From assembly GCA_022843385.1 (NCBI GenBank), contig JALHNT010000003.1, forward strand, positions 1 to 64,000: a stretch of 64,000 nucleotides of DNA. The letters are read 5' to 3'. Under the pieces are notes generated by a model. The model made no database searches. It was not told the origin of the DNA and saw only the letters and a program-made list of their open reading frames with translations. This DNA comes from Anaerolineae bacterium (lineage in GTDB: Bacteria; Chloroflexota; Anaerolineae; Aggregatilineales; Phototrophicaceae). Made by a program: the position numbers and the translations under genes. Every line of letters begins with the position of its first letter. The first letter of the stretch is position 1. Below are positions 57,324-64,000 of the stretch, one piece after another.

Positions 57324-57842
57324 ATGCTGACGGTCAAGGAATTGACAGCCGAGGAATTTCTGACGCTGGCCGAGATGCACCCGGACAAACGCTTTGATTT
57401 CATGGATGGGGAGCTGGTTGAAGCCTCATCCAAGCCGCTGTACGGTCGCAAGCAAGTGTTGTTCGCCGTCGCTTTTGAAGCCTATGTCCAGCGGAATCCG
57501 GCGGGCGTGGTGTATACCGAAGTGCTGCACATGCTGGCGGGCGAGAAATTCATCCCGGATGTGTGCATCAATGTGACGACAACCGACGATTATCTGACCG
57601 TGCCGCCGTTATGCGTGGTCGAAATTCGCTCGGATACCCAATCGCGCGAGTCGCAGCGGCGCAAAGCACGGGCTTATGTGCAGCACGGCATCCGGCTGAT
57701 GATTCTGGTGCTGCCGGGCGAACAAGTCGAAGTGTATCAGCCAGGGCGCACGGTTCAAATTCTGCTGGCTGATGATGTGCTGGATGGCGGCGCTGTGCTG
57801 CCAGGATTCCGGCTTCCCCTGGCAGCCATCCTGAGCATCTGA
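57324..57842 (+). CDS. Uma2 family (DUF820) endonuclease-like protein
   Basis: LTAEEFLTLAEMHPDKRFDFMDGELVEA; FIPDVCIN; PPLCVVEIRSDTQSRESQRRKARAYVQHGIRLMILV. Confidence 0.88.
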   Translation: MLTVKELTAEEFLTLAEMHPDKRFDFMDGELVEASSKPLYGRKQVLFAVAFEAYVQRNPAGVVYTEVLHMLAGEKFIPDVCINVTTTDDYLTVPPLCVVEIRSDTQSRESQRRKARAYVQHGIRLMILVLPGEQVEVYQPGRTVQILLADDVLDGGAVLPGFRLPLAAILSI

Positions 57843-57849
57843 GCGTTGG

Positions 57850-58680
57850 CTATTTCGCAGTGCTGTCGCGCAGCTTCTTGAGTTCGTCGCGCATACGGGT
57901 GCATTCCTGGAGGGCGTTGACGGGCAGCATCCCGTGCCAGCCGGGCGTATTCATGTATTCGATGCACAGCAAGCCGGGATACTTGGCCTTACCTAGGTCG
58001 GTCATCAGCCGCTTGAGATCGATGCGTCCCCGATCAAATGGTGTCTGAAGCTGCGCCCGCGCCGCCTGCCGAAGCTGGATGTGAGCCGCCTGGGGGATGA
58101 GCTTGGCGATGTCCTCATGAAACACATCCTGACACACCATCTGCGCCCAATCGAGCGTGAGCGCCAATCCTGGAACATCCTTGAGCAGCTTTAGCGTTTG
58201 CTCCGGGGTTTGCGCCATCGAGTCCATGTGCGGTTCGAAGCTCAGTCGCAGGCGGGCGCTCTGGGCTGCTTTGACCATCTCGCGCAGGGCGGCGACTGTG
58301 CGATCCCAGGCCTCTTGATCGTCCGCCGGGTGAACCATGCCCGATGACAGGGTGATGCCAGGGGTGCCGAGGGCGGTGGCGAACGGGATGAGCGCCTTGA
58401 ACAGATCGATGTCTTTCTGTCGTTTTGGCTCGTCGGCCAGCGAAATGCGCGGCAGCAGCAGGTAGAGATCGCTGACCTTGAGGTTGAACAAATCGAGTTC
58501 TGTGCGGATGTCGGCGGCTTCCTTGCGCGGATTATCAGCAGCACGCTGGGTATTCAGGTGGCTGCCGCTGCCAATATCGACATAGCGGAAACCCATGCGG
58601 GCAATCGTCCCCAGCGCTTCCGGCAGCGTCAGATCGGTGAACGCCCAGGTGTGGCAGGCAAATTCGAGCATGGTCAACAC
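57850..58680 (-). CDS. Sugar phosphate isomerase/epimerase family protein
   Basis: TIARMGFRYVDIGSGSH; LRLSFEPHMDSMAQTPEQTLKLLKDVPGLALTLDWAQM; YPGLLCIEYMN. Confidence 0.88.
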   Translation of the reverse strand: MLTMLEFACHTWAFTDLTLPEALGTIARMGFRYVDIGSGSHLNTQRAADNPRKEAADIRTELDLFNLKVSDLYLLLPRISLADEPKRQKDIDLFKALIPFATALGTPGITLSSGMVHPADDQEAWDRTVAALREMVKAAQSARLRLSFEPHMDSMAQTPEQTLKLLKDVPGLALTLDWAQMVCQDVFHEDIAKLIPQAAHIQLRQAARAQLQTPFDRGRIDLKRLMTDLGKAKYPGLLCIEYMNTPGWHGMLPVNALQECTRMRDELKKLRDSTAK

Positions 58681-58749
58681 AGCCTCTCGCTGATAATCGA
58701 ACGCAGTTTATCAACCGACATCATGAAAGTCTCAGCGCCAGGCAAGAGA

Positions 58750-58859
58750 AGACTCGACCGCAGAGGCGCAGAGGACATTGAGAGAGCAAGCAGAGGCCTT
58801 TCACTTTCTCAGCACTTTCAACTTATGGAGCAGAACAAACCAGGTCTTCCACTTTGAAC
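58750..58859 (-). repeat. Partial relative of copy A element
   Basis: Minus strand gttcaaagtggaagacctggtttgttctg (58859-58831) resembles 30307-30335, and ctctctcaatgtcctctgcgcctctgcggtcgagtc resembles 30450-30483. Confidence 0.5.
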
Positions 58860-58936
58860 TCAACACTTCACCCGTTAGCTGTTCTGATTCTGCCGCAGGG
58901 CAGGCACAATTTCAAACTTATGCTATGATAGGTGGC

Positions 58937-59479
58937 ATGATACCGAAACCGGATGTGTTACCTGACTATCATTTTCTGGTCATCGCGCCCAACCTGGGCG
59001 GTGAATGGCTGTTCGATGCGGGTCGGCTGTACTGGGAAGCCTTTCGCCCGATTGTCGTCAGCGATCTGGAGCTGCCGCGACTGATCCCGAACCCCTTCAC
59101 CGTGATCGTGACGGCTGTGGTGCGGCGTGACATCGCGGCGCAGTGGGGTGTGTGGGTGGCGCAGACCTTGCCGAATGCGTTGTTCGACCCGATCTCGTTT
59201 GATTTGTTTGATGAGATGAAAGCCGCGCTGAATGCCCGCGCTGCCTCTAATCAGCCATTCGGTGTGCCGCTGATGTCGACCGCCACACCGGTCCCACCGA
59301 TCAGTCCCACACCGGGTTCGATCATTGGTGGCGCACCTGTCCAGGTGGTGCCGACTCGTCCGGCCGGCGGGTTTGTCACCCAGACGCCAACACTAGGCAG
59401 CGAGGTGCTGCCAACCGGGACGCCAGAGCCGACGCAGGGGCCGCTCTATCCCACGCCGGGCGCGATCACCGGGGGATAG
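58937..59479 (+). CDS. Hypothetical protein with Pro/Thr-rich C-terminus
   Basis: MIPKPDVLPDYHFLVIAPNLGGEWLFDAGRLYWEAFRPIVV; upstream part of the listed ORF covers repeat DNA. Confidence 0.6.
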   Translation: MIPKPDVLPDYHFLVIAPNLGGEWLFDAGRLYWEAFRPIVVSDLELPRLIPNPFTVIVTAVVRRDIAAQWGVWVAQTLPNALFDPISFDLFDEMKAALNARAASNQPFGVPLMSTATPVPPISPTPGSIIGGAPVQVVPTRPAGGFVTQTPTLGSEVLPTGTPEPTQGPLYPTPGAITGG

Positions 59480-59659
59480 CAGAGAAACGAACGAGCATGA
59501 CAAATCCAAATCGCGTCGCCGAGAAAAGACTGAGACATAGCGGACGCTGAGGACAAGGTTTCCGATGCGTCGGTATACGTCGCTTTTTCAAGCAGCGGCT
59601 CCCAACGAACCCCTTTCAATTCAACCGATTTCAGATAGATTTCTCGATATGAGCAAACC

Positions 59660-60277
59660 ATGACCGACTGGTATCTGATTGTGGGGCTGGGGAATCCCGG
59701 CAAGGAATACATCGAGACGCGGCACAATGTCGGGTTCCGGGTGGCCGATGAACTAGCGCGGCGGCATGGGCTGACGTTCGGCAAGACCGAACGCAAGGCG
59801 CAGTCGGCCAGCGGCGTCATCCGGGGTAAAAAAGTGATCCTGACCAAGCCGCAGACCTATATGAACCTGAGCGGTGAAGCGGTGCGTTCGTTGGTCGATT
59901 TCTACAAGGTCGAGCTGCCGCGAATCTTCATCATCTCGGACGATCTGGACATTCCGTTGGGGACGGTGCGGCTGCGGAAGACCGGCAGCGCGGGTGGTCA
60001 GAATGGTCTGAAGAGCATCATCCAGCACCTCGGTACCCAGGAATTCAACCGGCTGCGCTTTGGCATCGGGCGTCCGCCGGGCAAGATGCGCGCCAGCGAT
60101 TATGTGCTGGGCGTGTTCAAGGATGATGACGCGATTCTGGCGGCGCAGGTGATCGACCGGGCGGCTGATGCTGCTGAAACCTGGTTGACCGATGGCATCG
60201 AACTGGCGATGACGCGCTATAATGGGTCAATTGACGAACCCAAACCAGCAGCGAAACCGAATCCGAAGCAGGAATAA
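59660..60277 (+). CDS. pth: Peptidyl-tRNA hydrolase
   Basis: LIVGLGNPGKEYIETRHNVGFRVADELA; KPQTYMNLSGEAV; SDDLDIPLGTVRLRKTGSAGGQNGLKSI. Confidence 0.95.
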   Translation: MTDWYLIVGLGNPGKEYIETRHNVGFRVADELARRHGLTFGKTERKAQSASGVIRGKKVILTKPQTYMNLSGEAVRSLVDFYKVELPRIFIISDDLDIPLGTVRLRKTGSAGGQNGLKSIIQHLGTQEFNRLRFGIGRPPGKMRASDYVLGVFKDDDAILAAQVIDRAADAAETWLTDGIELAMTRYNGSIDEPKPAAKPNPKQE

Positions 60278-60287
60278 AGAGGTGACT

Positions 60288-60713
60288 ATGTTATCTGGAC
60301 GCGACCCGATTGCTGAAGAGTATGCCGATGTCCTGCAAAATCTGGAATTCGCCGTTGTCCTGTTATATCGCCAGCACCCAGAACTTCTCGATCATCAGGT
60401 GAACAAGGTGATCGAAGGGCTGGAACGTTCTTACACTACCGAGATGAACGGTCGGAAAGCGCCGAACCTGCGATTGGCACCACTGGAAGCAGAACTGTTC
60501 GACAAGCTGAAGGTCCTGTGCGATTGGCGTCTGGGTCGCGCTACACAGTCTGAGGCGGGGCTGCCTGAAGAGGTCGAGGCGCTGGATGTGGATGAAATCA
60601 TCCTATGCCTGAAGCGTATCCTGCGCTCGATCAAGCTGTGGACAAAAGAGTACGGGATGCGCGGCTATCTGGATTATGTGAACCAGTTCTTCCCTGCTCC
60701 CCAGTCGGAGTGA
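60288..60713 (+). CDS. Hypothetical protein
   Basis: 142-aa ORF with RBS AGAGGTGACT; no recognised family. Confidence 0.65.
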   Translation: MLSGRDPIAEEYADVLQNLEFAVVLLYRQHPELLDHQVNKVIEGLERSYTTEMNGRKAPNLRLAPLEAELFDKLKVLCDWRLGRATQSEAGLPEEVEALDVDEIILCLKRILRSIKLWTKEYGMRGYLDYVNQFFPAPQSE

Positions 60714-60716
60714 GCC

Positions 60717-60998
60717 ATGATCCCGGATGCGATCAAGACCTTCATGGATGACGCAGGGCGGCTGACCCAGTGGCCGTCCAAACGCTCGCAGCAGTTGGTG
60801 GCGCTGGAGTATCTGGCGAGCAAGATCGCGCCCGACAAGCATTACACCGAGCGCGAGATCAACGAACTGCTCAACCTGTGGCACAGCTTCGGTGACCCGG
60901 CGCTGCTGCGACGTGAATTGTTCGAACTGGGTTACGTCAACCGCGAGCGGAATGGCAGTGCGTACTGGCGCACCCCGAACACCAAACTGTATGAATGA
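60717..60998 (+). CDS. DUF2087 domain protein
   Basis: WPSKRSQQLVALEYLASKIAPDKHYTEREINELLNLWHSFGDPALLRRELFELGYVNRERNGSAYW. Confidence 0.88.
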   Translation: MIPDAIKTFMDDAGRLTQWPSKRSQQLVALEYLASKIAPDKHYTEREINELLNLWHSFGDPALLRRELFELGYVNRERNGSAYWRTPNTKLYE

Positions 60999-61963
60999 CG
61001 ATGCAGCTTAACCTGCCCATCCTGGAGCAACTGGCGGACAGCCGCCGCATCCTGATCGCTGGGGCCGGCGGTGGCTTCGACATCTTCGCCGGGCTGCCGC
61101 TGTACTTTACGCTGCGGGCGCTGGGCAAACAGGTACACCTCGCCAATTACAGCTTCACCCCGTTCGATCTGGCTGCCGTCGTGGGCGCAACCGAGACGCT
61201 GCTGGATGGGGTGATGGTTGGGGCACGTTCTCCCGTACATATTCCGGTCAATTACTATCCCGAAGGCTATCTGGCGCAGTGGTTTCAGAAAGTGCACGGG
61301 GACGATGTGACGGTGTGGATGCTGGTGGGCGAAGGCGTGGTGCCGCTCATCAAGGGCTATCAGGCTTTGGTTGAACATCTGAAGATTGATGCGGTGCTGC
61401 TGGTGGATGGCGGCGTTGACTCGCTGATGCGCGGCGATGAAGTCGGCGCGGGGACGCTGGTCGAGGACTCGATCTCATTGGCGGCCGTCGATGCGCTGGA
61501 TGTGCCGGTCAAAATGCTGGCCTGCATCGGCTTTGGCACCGAGCAGGAAGAGAAAGTCTGTCATTATCATGCGCTGGCGAACATCGCGGCGCTGGCAAAG
61601 GCCGGCGGCTTCCTGGGGAGCTGTGCGCTGACGCCACAGATGGACGTGTTTCAACAGTACGAAGCCGCCTGCCGTTATGTCTGGGAGCAACCTGGGCACG
61701 ACAAGAGCCACATCAGCACGCGCATCATCCCGTCAGTGCATGGCGAATTCGGCCAATACCGGATGTACCCCGACCACCCGTATGTCCCCTTTATCTCGCC
61801 CTTGATGAGTCTGTACTGGTTCTTTGATGCTCGTGTCGTCATCCAGCACAGCCTGCTCATCCCTCGGATTCGTCAGACGGTTCACAAGCGCGATGCCATC
61901 ACCCTCTGCGCTCAGCTGATGAGTGAGGGCAATCTGCGCCCCTGTCAGCCAATCCCCCACTAA
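60995..61963 (+). CDS. DUF1152 domain protein
   Basis: RRILIAGAGGGFDIFAGLPLYFTLRALGKQVHLANYSF; VLLVDGGVDSLMRGDE; ATGA overlap with the upstream gene. Confidence 0.88.
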   Translation: MTMQLNLPILEQLADSRRILIAGAGGGFDIFAGLPLYFTLRALGKQVHLANYSFTPFDLAAVVGATETLLDGVMVGARSPVHIPVNYYPEGYLAQWFQKVHGDDVTVWMLVGEGVVPLIKGYQALVEHLKIDAVLLVDGGVDSLMRGDEVGAGTLVEDSISLAAVDALDVPVKMLACIGFGTEQEEKVCHYHALANIAALAKAGGFLGSCALTPQMDVFQQYEAACRYVWEQPGHDKSHISTRIIPSVHGEFGQYRMYPDHPYVPFISPLMSLYWFFDARVVIQHSLLIPRIRQTVHKRDAITLCAQLMSEGNLRPCQPIPH

Positions 61964-61998
61964 ATCGCACAGGTTTCATCGAATGCTTATCTCTGGTA

Positions 61999-62045
61999 GT
62001 TGACAGTGTCAACTGTCTCGTTCTACTATTGTTGACAGTGTCAAC
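61999..62045 (+). promoter_or_regulatory. Promoter with twin palindromic operators GTTGACAGTGTCAAC
   Basis: Identical 15-bp palindromes at 61999-62013 and 62031-62045 (32 bp apart); -35 TTGACA at 62000-62005 and -10 TACTAT at 62024-62029. Confidence 0.8.
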
Positions 62046-62220
62046 CATTAGGGATGGAGTACGATGGGCAGGCAACGAGTGGCAGCGCAACCAGCCGTTT
62101 ACGAAGGCTGCCGGGAACAATATCTAACCTGGGTCATGGTCATAGCGGATTCGGATGACAAAAGGCACACGGTTCAAGCGAACTCACTTTCTGGTCGTTT
62201 ACTGACAAGGACAAATCGCC

Positions 62221-63087
62221 ATGCAAGATAAAACAACGGTCATCGTCACGGGTGCAACCAACGGTATCGGCGAAGTCACCGCCTGTGAACTCGCCCGACA
62301 GGGTGCCCATGTGGTTCTCATCAGCCGCAGCGCTGACCGCTGTCGCGCTTCTGTCGAAGCGATCCAGAAGGCCACAGGCACAAAACGAGTGGAATACATC
62401 GCCGCCGATCTCTCATCATTGGCAGAGACACGCCGGGCTGCTTCAGTTTTCCTAGCCAGACATCAGCGTTTGGATGTGCTGGTCAACAACGCTGGCGCGG
62501 TATTCACGAGTTATGCCGCATCGATTGATGGCTATGAGATGACGCTTGCACTCAATCACCTCAACTACTTTCTGCTCACCCACGAACTGCTGCCGGTACT
62601 GAAGACGACTGCCGCAGCAACAGGCGACGCGCGAATCATCAATGTGGCATCAGAGGTGCATTTCAGCGTCAAACGACTTGATGTCGATGCACTGCCTACC
62701 AGCAAAGAGGCGCGGTTCGGTGGGTACAGCAAATCCAAGCTCATGAATGTCCTCTTCACCTATGAGCTGGCTGAACGGCTGCAAGGCACGGGGATTATGG
62801 TGAATACCCTTCATCCGGGAGTAGTCCGCAGCGGATTTGGCAAGAACAATGGGCCGCTGGTGGGCCTCGTATTCAGCGCTATCCAGCGCTTGGCTGGAAT
62901 CACGGTTGAGGAAGGCGCAGAAACGACCATTTATCTGGCTTCTTCGCCAGAGGTTAAGGGCATCACAGGCAAATACTTTGACAAGAAGTGGGCGGTGGAG
63001 TCCAGCCCACTCTCTTATGACCACAATCTGCGTCGGCGGTTGTGGGCGGCATCCGAAAAAATGGTGGGACTGACTGCCAGTGTGTAA
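62221..63087 (+). CDS. SDR family NAD(P)-dependent oxidoreductase
   Basis: VIVTGATNGIGEVTA; VNNAGAV; YSKSK (YxxxK variant context GGYSKSKLMN). Confidence 0.93.
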   Translation: MQDKTTVIVTGATNGIGEVTACELARQGAHVVLISRSADRCRASVEAIQKATGTKRVEYIAADLSSLAETRRAASVFLARHQRLDVLVNNAGAVFTSYAASIDGYEMTLALNHLNYFLLTHELLPVLKTTAAATGDARIINVASEVHFSVKRLDVDALPTSKEARFGGYSKSKLMNVLFTYELAERLQGTGIMVNTLHPGVVRSGFGKNNGPLVGLVFSAIQRLAGITVEEGAETTIYLASSPEVKGITGKYFDKKWAVESSPLSYDHNLRRRLWAASEKMVGLTASV

Positions 63088-63158
63088 GACGGTCAATCAT
63101 CCGGCAAGTCAAGGATCAGTGAGTCATGCTTGTAAATTCAAGATTCAAAGGATAAGTC

Positions 63159-64000
63159 ATGCCAACACTAAATGAACATCCCACCGTCAGGAAGATGACG
63201 GCGCAGGGGTTGTCACGCGAGCAGGAGCCGCCTGTATCGCTGGAGGCCGGATTTCTGCGGGAATTGTTTCTGGAAGCCGGCGCAGACGATGTCGGGTTCG
63301 TCAGCATTGACCGCCCCGAACTGGATGACCAACGCGATGATCTGTTGCGGCTGTTCCCGGCAGTCCGAACAATCATTCCCTATGTGGTGAAGATGAATAA
63401 GGAGCTGACGCGCGCACCATTTCGTTCGATTGCCAACCACGAATTTCACAGCACTGGCGATGAGGTGGACGATGTGGGGCGACACGCAGCAGAACGGTTG
63501 AATAAACAGGGCATTCGCGCTCTGAATCCGCCGGTAGCTTTTCCGATGGAAGCCAACCGCTTCCCAGATGAAAAGACCTGGGTGATTTCGTACAAGCCGA
63601 TTGCGGTGGCTGGTGGATTGGGACACATGGGCATCCACCGCAATGTGATTCATCCACGATTCGGCAATTTCATTCTGTTGGGAGCCGTGTTGGTGGCGGC
63701 AGAGGTCAGCGAACAGCAGCAGCCACTGGACTATAATCCGTGCCTGGAGTGTAAATTATGCGTGGCGGCCTGCCCGGTTGGGGCCATTGGAGCCGACGGC
63801 TGGTTTGACTTCAACGCCTGCTTCACCCACAACTATCGTGAGTTCCTGGGTGGTTTCAGCAGTTGGGTGGATGCACTGACTGACAGCGGCAGCGCTGCCG
63901 CTTATCAGCAGCAGTTCAGCAAGGGCGAAACGGTATCGATGTGGCAAAGCCTGGCTTTTGGACCGAATTATAAGGCGGCCTACTGCATGGCGGTCTGCCC
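63159..64000 (+). CDS. QueG-like 4Fe-4S ferredoxin-type reductase (truncated by window end)
   Basis: CLECKLCVAACPVGAI and AYCMAVCP cluster motifs; GGLGHMGIHRNVIHPRFGNFILLGAVL. Confidence 0.85.
   Translation, partial: MPTLNEHPTVRKMTAQGLSREQEPPVSLEAGFLRELFLEAGADDVGFVSIDRPELDDQRDDLLRLFPAVRTIIPYVVKMNKELTRAPFRSIANHEFHSTGDEVDDVGRHAAERLNKQGIRALNPPVAFPMEANRFPDEKTWVISYKPIAVAGGLGHMGIHRNVIHPRFGNFILLGAVLVAAEVSEQQQPLDYNPCLECKLCVAACPVGAIGADGWFDFNACFTHNYREFLGGFSSWVDALTDSGSAAAYQQQFSKGETVSMWQSLAFGPNYKAAYCMAVC

Overview
This 64 kb window is a gene-dense, GC-rich bacterial chromosome segment. Gene content (RIO kinase, PknB-type kinases with beta-propeller or 2TM tails, Uma2, DUF1152, large PT-rich secreted proteins) suggests a Chloroflexota-like organism, but that is inference without database support. 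Most of it is ordinary: transporters, glycosyltransferases, secreted hydrolases, M16 peptidases, pth and oxidoreductases. I saw no rRNA, tRNA, CRISPR array or transposase. The strongest candidate for an undescribed system is the AT-rich ORF at 51854-54451 (865 aa). It combines an N-terminal reverse transcriptase (YVDD motif), a central alpha-helical/HEAT-like region and a C-terminal TIR domain, which resembles a single-protein RT-TIR anti-phage defence system. About 100 bp upstream, in divergent orientation, is a ~0.4 kb non-coding element. A second, diverged, inverted copy lies at 30035-30566. Both copies share a near-consensus sigma70 promoter (TTGACA-N18-TATxxT), blocks conserved between variable spacers, a candidate H-type pseudoknot and a terminal GC-rich hairpin, consistent with a structured ncRNA family. 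Other leads: a Mn/Zn-type ABC operon whose two permeases carry C-terminal winged-helix-like tails and whose promoter overlaps a TTTAG-N6-CTAAA palindrome; a twin GTTGACAGTGTCAAC operator promoter upstream of an SDR gene; a cohesin plus dockerin giant glycosidase; a mosaic WD40 locus with 5' and 3' remnants; eroded toxin-antitoxin loci; and a structured leader with a short ORF upstream of the RIO kinase.
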